DNA of 64,000 bases from Brasenia schreberi (Eukaryota; Streptophyta; Magnoliopsida; Nymphaeales; Cabombaceae): assembly GCA_036023115.1 (NCBI GenBank), contig JAYKKT010000048.1:4550001-4614000 (forward strand), in the 5' to 3' direction. The notes beneath the pieces were generated by a model. That model did not search any database. It saw only the letters and a list, made by a program, of their open reading frames with translations, and was not told the DNA's origin. Shown here in pieces: positions 1 through 10,539 of the stretch. Every line of letters starts with the position of its first letter. Position 1 is the first letter of the stretch. Both the position numbers and the translations under genes were made by a program.

Positions 1-238
1 CTTATCACAAACCTGAAAATTTAGTTAGTATCACGGATTCAAACAAGTTTCTAAGACTCAAGTCCCACCGGGCGTGCCAATTCTGTTTGGGAAGCCCGGT
101 TGGATACCTCACACGATCCTTTGTATTTTGGCACAATCACCCCATGGATGGAAACTTATCACAAATCAAAAAATTTAGTTAGTATAACAGATTCAAACGA
201 AATTTCAAAGTCACAAGTCCCACCGGAAGTGCCAATTC
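1..238 (-). mobile_element. Internal edge of a Tat/Ogre-like LTR element, with a 154-bp tandem duplication
   Basis: Read on the minus strand, this is the stretch just inside the LTR at 239-3423. A segment beginning CTTATCACAAA at 1 is repeated from 155, a 154-bp offset. Both copies carry a block that reads on the minus strand AATTGGCAC(G/T)(C/T)CCGGTGGGAC. That block sits two or three bases inside the LTR, where a primer-binding site is expected. The TTGGCAC...GGTGGGAC block resembles the leader start of plant Tat-lineage Ty3/gypsy elements; this lineage call is from memory. The rest of the element would lie off the left edge. Confidence 0.45.
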
Positions 239-1468
239 TGTAGACGTCATTTTATTTCAAATCGTGGGATTCAAAATCAAACCCTCGAACTACGTCGGGT
301 TGCGCGAGCGTGCCAGTTAGTATACCAAAACTAACAAATTCTGATTTTCTGACTTCTAAGAACGATTGTGGACAAGTGAGATCTTTTCGACTTAGGCCTT
401 CTTGAACCGACGCTCAAGGGTCAGCCTAGACGCTTGAAATTTGTTTGTATCCGTTAATTCGAGAAAGGAAAAACTAGATTTTCCAAAGTTTCAGATTTGT
501 GTTTAAGTTCTTGATTTCTGAAAAATTTCAGATTCTGAAAGTTGCAGAATCTGTTCAGTTTCAAAGGACTGTTCTCTGAATTTTTAAAAATATTTTGGAT
601 TCTCCAAAAATTCTAAAACTTTTACCGAATGGAGACACATATGTGTAGAATCAGAATATATTTTTATTTTATAATTTAGTTTTTTATTTTCTGATAATTA
701 ACTACAGAATCAGAAACTGTTATAAAATTCAGAACAACCTTGTTTCTATGGATGAGAAGCTCAGAAAAACAGCAATATCTCAGTGCTCAGTCATCCAATT
801 TCGATGAAATTTATTGTGTTAGAAAGATACGGATGTTAGGTTTTCAAAGAATCAAATTTCATCCAATTTAATTCAGTGGGTGCCGAGATATGGGCAAAAG
901 AACAGAGGTCTATTACTAAATGTTCCGTTTCTGTAAAACGCAATCTGGATTTTGTATAAACTTCACGGATCTAATTGGCTAGGCCACAGTTCATAACAAT
1001 TTCTCAAAATTTTATCTAAGAACGTCTGATATGTCTAGATTATTCATGCAAAATTTCGAAGCAATTGGCTTATCCGTTTGTCTATGAAAATTTCGTGATC
1101 AGACGCATGTGCATAGACAGTTTCAGAAACCAGTTTTACAGAAATTTTTAGAAGATTCCTAACGTGATTCTAGGAACGATGTTCAACCTGTATCAGTCCT
1201 AATAAAGCATGGAAATCATACAAACATGGATTTTTGTTTTGTTCATGAAGGAATTATGCATGTTTGTATCGATATAGATCAAGAACATGGGCTCGTAGCC
1301 TCGATTCATATACAATTCTGCAGAATTTGTGGTTTTTCAGATTCGCATGAATTAAAACTAGTTTATGAAAGAATTCCAACCTGTATGATCGAGATGGAAC
1401 GTAGAATAACTTCGTTGGGCGATCGTCGGACGTCAGAACCAGGCCGGCCTCTCTTCTTCCTCTTCCTT

Positions 1469-1489
1469 TCTCTCTCTCTCTCTCTCTCT
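1469..1489. repeat. (TC)n microsatellite
   Basis: A pure dinucleotide TC run lies within LTR copy A, just downstream of its minus-strand TATA box, so it would fall in the transcribed leader. The equivalent place in the solo LTR at 33854-36395 is also CT/GA rich. The overlapping frames on both strands encode only low-complexity Ser/Leu or Glu/Arg tracts. Confidence 0.9.
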
Positions 1490-1624
1490 ATTTCTCTGAA
1501 TTGTCGGACTGAATGTTCCTGTTTGCTGGTTCCTCCGGATTGATGCTTTGTGGTGACTGGAGGATTAATTTTCGGACTGATGCTTTGCTCTGGCTGGTTC
1601 ATGCCTTTGCAGCATCCTTGAGGC

Positions 1625-1635
1625 TCCTTTTATAG
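1625..1635 (-). promoter_or_regulatory. Putative LTR TATA box (copy A)
   Basis: The minus strand reads CCTATAAAAGG followed by AGCCTCAAGGATG. The solo LTR at 33854-36395 has CTATAAATAAGGGCCTTGAGGAGG at the matching place. A TATA motif conserved in position and downstream context in two diverged copies supports an LTR promoter rather than chance. Confidence 0.5.
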
Positions 1636-3682
1636 GCCAAAAGATGCCTCTTAGGTGTAGCATTGGGCAAGGCAAGTTTCCTTGCTGAATTTAACGTAAA
1701 AGGCATGTTATTGCTGTAAAAATTCGGATTTTGGAAAGTATCATTGGTTCTGGCAACTGGTTGCTGGGTTTGGTAGCTATAAATGGCAGAATTTGACATG
1801 TTGGCTATGGAGTTTGCTTGGCTCGTTTTTGTCCAGAGGCTGGCTTTGGCAAATCAGCTGGTTTGGTGGAGCTGGGATCGGCAAGTAGAGCTGTACAAAA
1901 CAAGTGATATTGATCTTAGCAAGGTAAGTTGGTGGTGTTTCACGTTGTTGTAGGTGGACCTGCCTTCACCGAGTCGATTGCCACTGTTGCCCGCTGAAAT
2001 CGATCATCGTATTTTGGTAAGTGGCAAGCAACTGCTGTCAAGGTGGTCAATTAGTTGCCTTTTTGCCAAATATCAAGGCTGTATGATGTCATATTAAGGA
2101 AACCTTGGATCGTGCAACATTTGAGCAAGTGCTGTGCAGCTGTGACAACCAGTAGAATTCACAACCACTGATGTAGCCAACACGTTATCTGAAAATATGC
2201 AGAAGTGGTAGATATTGTTGTCAACGAGCTGAGGAGAATCTTTCTGCTTATTTGCATGTTTTTCAATCAAAAGATTTCTGGCCCAATCAAGGGTCAGTTT
2301 AATGCCAAGGCAATAGAGATTCTTTGGTAGTTATTCGGCAGCTAATTGTCCAAATGTCGCGCTGTGTAATAGCATTAGTTGAGGGATTCCATATGCTTCT
2401 TTAGAGACACAATCGCAGTTTGCATTTGATGAACATCTCCCATAACATTCCTCACATGAAATTCTTTAATACCCTCTAATGTCATATCACCTAAGTTGGA
2501 GGAAAGTATCAATGTTGTTGTCTGCAGCTGGTTTAGCTATCTGCTGCCGTAATATCCATGTCTGTTTAAGAAGGCCATGATTCACAAACCCAGCAAGCCT
2601 GATGACTATTGTGCCTCTGCAACATTGCAAAAGGTGGCTCCCTCTGTTTGCAATTTGAGAACATAACTGCACATTTGCTGTGAAAGTAGTTATGCAAATC
2701 CATGTTACATGCTTTACTACAAAAGCGTTCAAGTAAGCCCATGTTACGTGTTTGAAAACCAAACATCATGCTCACTAGATTTCCCTCATGAGTGTTAAAA
2801 ACTTTAACATTGTTCTTAACATAAAAGTAACATAACAGTAACATATGACAATGCAAAACTGATGCATATCAATACACTAATTACCTCGACACCCAAACAT
2901 AACATGGACACGTTACGAAAGGTGTTCGATACCAAACCTTTGTTCTCGGAAGCTATCGTTCTTGCCTCCGTCTTTCCTTTCCTTTGGTGAGACCAACTTT
3001 CCCTTCTGGAAGTGATTTCTTTTCAAATATGAGCTTTTCTTTGTGGGAAGCTCACTTTCCCTTTTTGATGCCCACTCTCTTTTTTGGGCACCCACCTGCC
3101 TTTTCAGGTGTCAAATTGTCTTATAAATGCCTGTTTCTTTTCAAACGGAAAATTTAAAACAAATTTATCAACAGAAAACTTTTAAAGAAACGAAATCCTG
3201 CTTTGTCCATGCTGGGGGCAAAATTGTCATTTTCATCCAATCCTGTCAAAATTCAAAATTTTCAAAAAGGAAAGTATTCTTCCATCATTTTAAAGCTTCC
3301 ATAAAATTTTGGTACCGAAACAACTCGTTTAGTGCCTTTTTCCTTCGAAAACCCAAAATTACCAAAAATAGCTACTTTCCGAAAAAAAGTAAAAATTTTA
3401 AAAGAAAATTTTGGGTGTTTACACCTAAGTCTTTCCTTTTATCCCTTTACGGGCCACCTAGTTTGTGTGTTATGAACACTCCACTACATGGGCGAATTTG
3501 AGCGGGGCTTGCTTTGATGCAATATGCGTCCTACCTCGTGGTATGGCGTAGATGCAATGCAAACTCACGCTACTCCAAAGGGAAAACCCGAAATGTAAAG
3601 ACAATGCCGAAGGGAAATAACCGAAGGGAAATGACTTGAAATGTAAATGCCGAAGGGAGATATGTATATAGAGTATGTATAT

Positions 3683-4228
3683 GGGCCCTTACTCGGGTCT
3701 TGCAAATAAGAGCGAAGGCTCAATGTGGGTGCGTGCTTGAATTGAAAGACTTACACACACAACATGAAATTAAACCCAAATATAACTTGCAGTATGGCCT
3801 TGATTAAGGTCTTGGGAATAAGAGCGAAAGCTCAATGTGTGTGAGTGCTTGAATTGAAGTACTACGCACACAACATGGAATTAAACCCAAATAGTATAAC
3901 ACGGCCCTTACTTGGGTCTTTCAAATAAGAGCGAAAGCTCAATGTGTGTGAGTGCTTGAATTGAAAGACTTACACACACGACATGGAATGAAAACCCAAA
4001 TAGTATAGGTCGGCCCTTACTTGGGTCTTTCAAATAAGAGCGAAAGCTCAATGTGTGTGAGTGCTTGAATTGAAAGACTTACACACACGACATGGAATGA
4101 AAACCCAAATAGTATAGGTCGGCCCTTACTTGGGTCTTTCAAATAAGAGCGAAAGCTCAATGTGTGTGAGTGCTTGAATTGAAAGACAACACACCCAACT
4201 TAAGCAAAACCCTACAAAAATGAAAGTA
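3683..4228. repeat. Tandem array, about five copies of a 107-112 bp unit
   Basis: Units begin at 3683, 3795, 3902, 4011 and 4120. Each carries GGGTCTTTCAAATAAGAGCG or a close variant, then AAAGCTCAATGTGTGTGAG, then TGCTTGAATTGAAAGAC. The third and fourth units are nearly identical with an exact 109-bp period; the outer ones are more diverged, as expected if the array grew from the middle. It is not CRISPR: there is no short repeat with unique spacers, and the host is a plant. Confidence 0.9.
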
Positions 4229-4439
4229 TATGTATATACTTATGTATTAGGGGCTGATTAGGCCCGTGTGTGTTCAAAATCGTGCACAACTAAGAGAGTG
4301 CACGTGTGTGGGTGTGCCAAGCCACGTTATTACAAGCGGGGGGAGACTATGCTCCGTTATTACAACCCCGTATCGAATTGAATCTCAAGCAAGTATACAA
4401 CTAAAGACCGAGTTAGGCACTTACTAATAGCTGGTCCGT

Positions 4440-5302
4440 AGATGCCTTGCTTGAGCGTGGGCTTGGCCTTCGCCTTAGGCTGCAAAAGGGAGCTCCGCGA
4501 GGTTGAACGGCAAGAGGAGGTGCTGGCCGGAGGTCCTTGGTGCGCGAAAGAGGCGCCTCGAAGGTGGCCGGCGGCTAGCAAAGGGTTGTCTTTGGTGTGT
4601 TGGGTTAAAGGGCCTAAGGAGGGTCACTTAAAGGAGTATGGCACTAAGGGAAGCTCGAAGGAAGACCTAAGGGGGGGGCACCTAAGGTTGGCGGGTTGCT
4701 GGCCGAGTGAAGGGGCAACAGTCGGTTGGAGTGGCCGACTAAGGGAGTGATGTAAGGGAAGTGGGTGGCCGACTAAGGGAGTTTGGTGGTGGCGGGCTGC
4801 TAGGGCGGCTAGGAGTGATGTAAGGGAAGGGAGCTAGCTAGAAGATGGGACCAGGTGGTAGTGGGTATGGTAGGTGTCTTGGGGTGATGTGGGCAAGTTT
4901 TTAGGGAGTCAGATAGGGTGGCCGAATGGGACTAAAAGGGCTAGGTGGTGGCAGGTAGTTAGGGAGCTATGGGTTCGGCTGAGTAAGAAGGGTGGCGGCG
5001 AGTGGAAGGGTTGATGTTAGGGTGGTAGGGGAGTGGATTAGGTGGTTTAGAGTGGAGAGGGAGTGAAGAGGTGGCAAGATAGGATGTAGGGGGCTTACTG
5101 GGTGAAGAAGAGGGTGGCGCTCGGCTGGAAGGAAGTTGGGCAGGCGATGGCGTTCGGCTGGAAGGTGGTGGTGTAGGTGGTGGTGCAGGTGGTGGTGGGA
5201 TGTGGAGCAGGTGGAGAAGGTGGAGCAGGCGGCTGAGCTTGGGGAAGTGGAGGACCCGATTGGGCTTAGGGAAGGCGGCTTGGTCATGAAACCCGCCCCC
5301 AA
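4440..5302. other. G-rich leader-like stretch of LTR-like B
   Basis: The plus strand is strongly G over C (GGTGG, GGCTGG and GAAGGTGG words). The minus strand, which would be the transcribed sense of the LTR, is therefore C/T/A rich. Frames on both strands are open for about 100 codons only because of this bias; they encode Gly/Trp/Arg-rich or His/Pro/Leu/Ser-rich strings with no recognisable domain. I do not call a gene. Confidence 0.5.
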
Positions 5303-5315
5303 GGGGGGGGGGGGG
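5303..5315 (+). repeat. Poly-G run of 13
   Basis: Thirteen consecutive G lie directly next to the minus-strand TATA box of LTR-like B. Long G runs are uncommon in plant DNA and prone to slippage and sequencing error, so the exact length may be unreliable. Confidence 0.85.
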
Positions 5316-5325
5316 TTTATATAGG
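5315..5325 (-). promoter_or_regulatory. Putative LTR TATA box (LTR-like B)
   Basis: The minus strand reads CCTATATAAAC, immediately followed by a C13 run and a CT-rich leader. Its position about 820 bp from the TGTAAACACCC terminus fits an LTR U3/R junction. Confidence 0.4.
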
Positions 5326-5750
5326 GCTGGGTAGGTTGGTTAGGGCTGGGTAGGTTGGTTAGGGCTGGGTTTGGGGTAGTGGTTAGGTGGTTTAGGTAGG
5401 GTGGTATGATGATAAGGTGGGCTGGAAAGGGGTAGGGCCAGATATTTTAGATACAAGTGGTTTGGGTAGGTTGTGGGCTAGGGGTGGTTTAGAGGTTTAG
5501 GGTTTAGTTAGGTGGGTTGGTTCTAGGGTGAGGTTTAGTGAGCTAGGTTAGGTGATTAGGCTAGGATTAGGCTAGGTTTAGGGTAATTAGCCTAGGTTTA
5601 GGGAAGGATTAGGGAAGTGGGTTAGGTGATTAGGTTGGGATTAGGCTGGGATTAGGGAAGTAGGTTAGGTGATTAGGCTCAAATTAGGGGCGGATTAGGG
5701 TGGAAGGCTAGGATTAGGTATTTTTGGTTAGGTTTAGGTGAAGGAGCTCC
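5326..5750 (+). repeat. Degenerate G-rich, telomere-like tract
   Basis: About 420 bp are made of imperfect short words such as GGTTAGGG, GGTTTAGGG, GATTAGGCTAGG and GGGATTAGG, with almost no C on the plus strand. The words resemble the plant telomere unit TTTAGGG but are irregular and never form a clean array, so this is not a true interstitial telomere block. It lies in the U3 of LTR-like B. Confidence 0.7.
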
Positions 5751-6135
5751 CTTTGCATGGCCCATAGACCTTAACCACATCATGTTGGTGCAGCCCTAGG
5801 TTAGGTTTTGGCTAATTACAAGCTTAAACCCACTTAATTAGGCTAAACCACATGATTAACCCCAAACTTGACACACAAGTCAAGCTTAATTACAACACAT
5901 ACTTGATCTTATCCACCCCCACTCTCTCTCATGCCCATAATCCCACGTGAAATTCAAGTGGGTTTTAAAAAGGTTTTAAAGTCATATTGTATGTTTTCGA
6001 AATACAGAGTTTAAAACATATGTACAGGGTTTGCCTGGAAGGCTCCTGGGTTTCCAGACTCAAAATAGCCCTTTGGGGCTGCTTTTACAAAACCAGATGA
6101 ATTTGAAAAATTCGTGGGATTTCGGGGTGTTTACA

Positions 6136-6860
6136 ATTATCAATCAAGGCTTTCACACAAATACAATCCAAGAGGTCCCCTATTCTATCGTTCAAAATGA
6201 TTCACTCAAAATTTTCAAAACTATCAATGGCTAACAATCCTGATTATTCTTCGATTGAAGACTACTATAGGAAGGAAGTTTGGGAATGAGGTAGAGAAAC
6301 AATGATGATGAGATGCAATTTTTATGGACATATAATACATAGTAGAGTTAGTCATGTAAGACATCATTTAGCTAGAACTGGAGTGAAGGTACACCCTTCC
6401 TCTACTATCCCTCAACAAGTCAAGATGCAAATGCTAAGATAAATAGAAGACATATACAAGTGAGAAAACCTAGAGCATTTGGAATAGGAGGAGCACAAGA
6501 AGAACTTTCCATCACAAGTAATTAAATTGAAGAATGTTGCCTCAAAGTTATTTTATTCACTAAGTCATTGATACATCACAAATAATATTTCATCTATGTT
6601 TCAAACTCTACGTAATCATTTATGCTTGTTAAGCTTGAGACAATATTCCATAAGAGAAGAGTCTTTTGTTATAATGACATTTATTTACATCTTTCAATAT
6701 TTTCTATGCTTTTAAAAAAGTCATGTTACTGTCCTAGTAATAAGAATTTTTTATTATATATTATTTTGAAAATAGAGGTTATTTATGTCTTTTAAGACTA
6801 ATCATGTTTAATGTGTTATTGCAGAAATTAAATAATACAAGAAATATTAGAGATGATAGA
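6136..6860. other. Unannotated A/T-rich stretch
   Basis: I found no gene, repeat pair or element terminus here. Open frames are short and lack recognisable motifs. Confidence 0.4.
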
Positions 6861-7078
6861 TCGCAACCTTCTCCTCATTATTTTTTTTTACGATACATTG
6901 GATATTGGTCTTGATTCAATTTGGCCCATATGACGTTTATGTACTTGTTATAATGATGTTTATGTCTTTTATATCACTAGTTATCGCAACCTTCCACTCA
7001 TTAATTTTTTTTTTAGGATACATTGGATATTGGTCTTGATTCAATTCGGCCCATATGATGTTTATGTACTTGTTATCA
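6861..7078 (+). repeat. Local direct duplication, 123-bp offset
   Basis: A block starting TCGCAACCTT at 6861 recurs at 6984. The two copies share GATACATTGGATATTGGTC, TTGATTCAATT.GGCCCATATGA and TTTATGTACTTGTTAT, and each has a poly-T tract near its start. The origin is unknown. Confidence 0.85.
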
Positions 7079-7369
7079 CTTTTGTGGCCCAATATAGCTA
7101 TGGTGAACTTATCTTTACATCATTTTGGACTTGATGTATTTCCTATTTGGCCCATATGACATTTGTGTTATCCTTGCGGCTTTGGCCTATATGGCTAAAT
7201 GCTCATTGACAAATTTGTAAACTTGATGCATGTTTGATGCTTAATGGAGTTATTTATAGGATTATTTTATTTGAATATATATTAATTTGCAAGATCAAGT
7301 ATTATGATTGTTTGATATTGTATACTAGGTACATGTGATGGAAACTTACTTCCACGCAAAACATTAAAG

Positions 7370-7764
7370 CCATCGGAATAGAAGTGTAAGCACATTTCCG
7401 GCTAGACATATGTTGTGATTTTCAACTCCTACAACTGTGTTACACAACTTTCCCAATGAAAACTATTTCTGGCGATCCAACACCTGCAAAAGAAATTTTC
7501 TAGTGGTTCTATGTTACATTTCTGATAGTTTGTTTTTGTCAGAAATGACTTTTTCCGGCTATTGAGTATTTCTGATAGTTTTGCACTTATTTCTAAGGAT
7601 TGTTGTGACTTTTCTGATGGAATTTTTTCGGAGAATATATTCTAGCAAATTTTAACTATTTTTGGAGGTCCTGACTTCCAAAAATAGCTTTTTCAGCAAT
7701 TTTAACTTCCAGAAATAGCATTTTTTGAACCATCAGAAATGATCAGACTTGTTCTAGTGTAGTA
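7370..7764. mobile_element. CACTA (EnSpm)-like terminal region, right end
   Basis: The stretch ends at 7764 with CTTGTTCTAGTGTAGTA. Its complement begins TACTACACTAGAACAAG, close to the CACTAC.CTAGAA.AA termini of plant CACTA transposons with one change in the last base. Inside lie many short direct and inverted subterminal words, for example TTTCTGATAG, TTTCTGATGG, CCAGAAATAG, ATCAGAAATG, ATTTCTGGCG and TTTCCGGCTA, a hallmark of CACTA ends. I did not find the matching left end or a transposase, so this is probably a truncated or non-autonomous copy. Confidence 0.55.
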
Positions 7765-8166
7765 ATAAATGCTCAAAACTTGTTCATGCATAAATTTACT
7801 TAACATCTATACTAATTAATAGGCATGATCTATCATTCAAATTTGAATTAAAAGTACCATTTTTACTTTTGTACTTTGTATTTAATGCACCATGTTTGTT
7901 AAATTCCTTTTGCTTTATCGCCTCAACCGTTTGTCTCTAAGATTGAAGGTTGAGATAATAAAGTATCTTTGAGCATCAATGGGGTTTGACTATTTATCAC
8001 TACCTCTCTCTCTATATATGTATATATATATAAGTGTGTATATAATAACCAAGCCGTTTTCTACTCCTCACACCAAAAAGGGTCATGGAAATGTGATATG
8101 AGAAACAACTTTTAAAAAAATTAGAAAACAAGGAAACAATAAACTTATATGTGCTTATATACCGTA
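7765..8166. other. A/T-rich stretch with a short TA repeat
   Basis: This lies between the CACTA terminus and the LINE tail. A TATATGTATATATATATA tract lies near 8015-8032. No gene was seen. Confidence 0.5.
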
Positions 8167-8167
8167 A

Positions 8168-9720
8168 CAACAACAACTAAGCCTTTTCGCATACTAGATG
8201 GGGCCGACTACATGGATTCTTTGTTTCCACATAGCCCTATCATGTGCCATGTTAGCAGTTAACTCACAATAAGCTAGATCATTCTTTATTGTTTCTTTCC
8301 AACATTTTGTGGTCGTCCTCTACCTCTTTAATACTTTCAAAATCTAGTTTTTCATACCTTCTTACATGTTCTTCTTTTGATTTTCTTTCTATATGTCCAA
8401 ACCACCTTAAATGATATTCTCTCATTTTATCCTTTATTATTGTCACACATAATTTATTTCTAATAAGCTCATTATGTATACGGTCTTTTCTTGCATGACC
8501 ACTCATCCATCTCAACATCTTCATTTCTGTCATAGACATCTTTTGTACATTTTGATGATTAACTGCTCAACACTCAGAATCATAAAACATGGAAGGTCTA
8601 ATTGTTGCTCTATAATATTTACCTTTTAACTTTAATGGTATCTTATTATCACAAAGAATACCTGATACTCCTCTCTATTTTAACCAACCAGCATTAATTT
8701 TATGCGTAACATCTACATCAATTCTTTCATCTCTCTGAAAAAATTGACCATAGGTATTTAAAACTTTCTTTTTGGGGATGTAATGTGTGCTAATTTTAAT
8801 TTTTATGTCCTCTGAAGTGACCAAATGATCGAACATACATTTTATATATTCTGTCTTTGTTCTACTAAGTCGGAGGCCTTTACATTCTAATGTTTCTCTC
8901 CATAGTTCTAATTTTCTATTAACTTTTTCTTTATAATCCTCCACTAACACAATGTCATCTGCAAATAACATACACCAAGGTACTTTATCTTGAATATATT
9001 TTGTTAACTCATCAATCACCACTATAAATAAGTATGGGCTATTATTACTTCATGAGTCCTCACACATGTTTTTGCACCATCGTACGTGTCTCTTATAGGG
9101 TTTATGTATGTCAATGGGATACCTCTTTTTTTCAAGGTTCTCCAAAAAACCTCCCTCGGTACTCTATTGTAAGCTTTTTCTAGATCAATAAATATCATGT
9201 GAAGGTTTTTCTTTTTTACTCTAAAATGTTCCATAAGACATCTCAAAAGGTGAATCGCTTCAACAGTAAATTTGCCTGGCATGAATCCAAATTGGTTCTC
9301 TGTTGTACTCGATACTTGTCTTAACCTATGTTTGATAATTCTTTCCCACAATTTCATAGTATGACTCATTAACTTGATACCTCGATAATTCGTACAATTA
9401 TAAATGTCTCCCTTGTTCTTATATATGGGTATAAGTATACTCGCTCTCCACTCCTTGGGCATCTTTTAGTTTGTCCATATTTCATTAAATAGTCTTGTGA
9501 GCCAAGTGATTCTTGTTTCTCCTAGGATTTTCTAAACTTCTATACGAATATTGTCTGGTCCTACCGCTTTACCACCCTTCATATGTTTAAGAGCTTCTTT
9601 GACTTCATTCTTTTGAATATGTCATTAGAAATTATGGTTTATATACTTTTCTCATTTGGCTAGCTCACCTAAGCTAATACTAACATCTTTATTTTCATTA
9701 AAAAGCTTACAAAAATAGTT
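8168..9720 (-). mobile_element. RTE-type LINE, 5'-truncated, minus strand
   Basis: This is the longest of about ten copies of one LINE family in the window. Its 3' end at 8168 is a (TTG)n tail read on the minus strand, followed by the block complementary to CTAAGCC.TTT.CATACTAGATGGGG. Tails of this type are typical of plant RTE elements. The body encodes a reverse transcriptase in broken frames. It stops near 9720 without an endonuclease domain, so the copy is 5'-truncated, as expected from incomplete target-primed reverse transcription. Similar but shorter 3' pieces lie at 59437-60010, 51950-52252 and elsewhere. Confidence 0.85.
8279..9720 (-). pseudogene. RTE reverse transcriptase remnant
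   Basis: The minus strand carries successive pieces of an RTE-clade reverse transcriptase. A degraded N-terminal piece near 9540-9640 has GKAVGPDNI. The frame at 9022-9462 has [41 protein letters not shown] and [14 protein letters not shown]. The next frame at 8675-9022 has the catalytic FADD box in context MLFADDIVL. The frame at 8279-8539 carries the C-terminal part with MLRWMSGHARKDRI and LRWFGHI. The frame changes near 9022, and further stops separate the second and third pieces, so no full-length protein can be made. This is element-encoded, not a host gene. Confidence 0.85.
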
Positions 9721-10189
9721 CTATAATATATGTAATAAAAAAATTAGTGAATACAACATCAAAAACGTCTTTAGGATTCAAATTAAAGACTTTCTTTATA
9801 CCAAAAAGATATTGTAAACAACTAGGGTATGCTAGAATGTGCAATTAGAGGTGAGATTTTAATTGTAATATTCTAAATTCAATCAAAGTATGCATAAAAC
9901 ATTTCAAATGTGCTTCATATCATGTCTCTCCTTGTGTATCATTCTGAAATGGGAACAACCATTTCTAAGCATGATAAGCCATATCATTAGTTATCTCAAA
10001 GAAAACTTGTATCACGTTAATTGTGTCTTTCTAACATTTTTGTATCCTTTCTCTTCCTCTTTAAAATTGTCTATTATCTAGCTTCTCATACTTTCTTTTC
10101 GGAGCTTCTTTTGGTTATCTTTCTATATATTGCAAAGCATCTTAAATATGTCATACCCCAACTTTCCTTAATAAGCTCAATGTGTATAT
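9721..10189. other. Unannotated A/T-rich stretch
   Basis: No coding motif or repeat partner was recognised. Confidence 0.4.
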
Positions 10190-10198
10190 GGTTTCTCT

Positions 10199-10251
<53 letters not shown>

Positions 10252-10261
10252 AGAGAGAGAA
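10190..10261. repeat. Compound (TA)n-(GA)n microsatellite with foldback potential
   Basis: The sequence runs TTTCTCTTATATAT, then about 50 bp of TA with one interruption, then AAAGAGAGAGAGA. CTCTT on one side pairs with AAGAG on the other around a self-complementary TA core. Loci with the same layout occur at 17950-18009 and, in simpler form, at 56928-56950. Confidence 0.9.
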
Positions 10262-10539
10262 TGAACTTGGTGTATGATAGTATGCTTAAGTACTAATATA
10301 TCCAAACAAATCTCAACCATCCATTTTGGGTAAAGATGACAAAAATTAAATTCAAAAGCAAATAAGTGTGCAGGTGAAGAGTAAACTATACATGTACTTT
10401 TTGCTTTTTCCATCTATCCCCAAACAAGTATACATATACTACATACACCAGACTATCAACCTAGATTTTGAGTCGTCTATTCTAGAGAAGATACAGTCAT
10501 TCATCGTGTTGGATAGGATGGCTCAATGCTCCATAAGTA

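Larger units (their letters stand above)
239..3423 (-). mobile_element. Long terminal repeat of a Tat/Ogre-like Ty3/gypsy family (LTR copy A)
   Basis: On the minus strand this unit runs from TGTAAACACCC (ending at 3423) to TCTACA (ending at 239), so it has TG...CA termini. Its left 230 bp align with the left end of the solo LTR at 33854-36395: both share the TGTAGA start, ATTTCAAATC, ACTAC, GCGAGCGTGCCAG or GTGAGCGTGCCAG, and CTTGAACCGAC.CTCAAGGGTCA. Both copies place a minus-strand TATA box about 1.3 kb inside that end. The internal-type sequence at 1-238 suggests this is the 5' LTR of a minus-strand element leaving the window. At about 3.2 kb it is long for an LTR. No coding capacity was recognised; open frames here are short and shaped by low-complexity sequence. 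Confidence 0.55.
3424..6135 (-). mobile_element. Second long LTR-like unit (LTR-like B), left boundary unclear
   Basis: The right end reads TGTAAACACCCC on the minus strand at 6135, the same start as LTR copy A. A minus-strand TATA box follows about 820 bp inside. The unit contains a CT-rich leader (as read on the minus strand) and a 109-bp tandem array. Its left end coincides with the start of copy A at 3423, so copy A may have inserted into B. Apart from the terminus and the general plan I see little similarity to copies A or C, so it may be a different family sharing the terminal motif. Confidence 0.4.

Noticed and set aside
1226..1602. Open frames across the TC microsatellite in LTR copy A
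   Set aside because: Products are Ser/Leu or Glu/Arg runs created by the dinucleotide repeat.
3683..4228. Regular repeat array that could be mistaken for CRISPR
   Set aside because: The whole 109-bp unit repeats with no unique spacers, and the host is a plant.
4442..5324. Open frames of about 60-111 codons on both strands in the G-rich block
   Set aside because: Composition bias removes stops; the products are low complexity with no domain.
5326..5750. Interstitial telomere array
   Set aside because: TTAGGG-like words are irregular and mixed with GGTTGG and GATTAGGC; there is no clean TTTAGGG run.
10021..10413. Open frames spanning the TA/GA microsatellite
   Set aside because: Tyr-Ile repeats come from the microsatellite on either strand.
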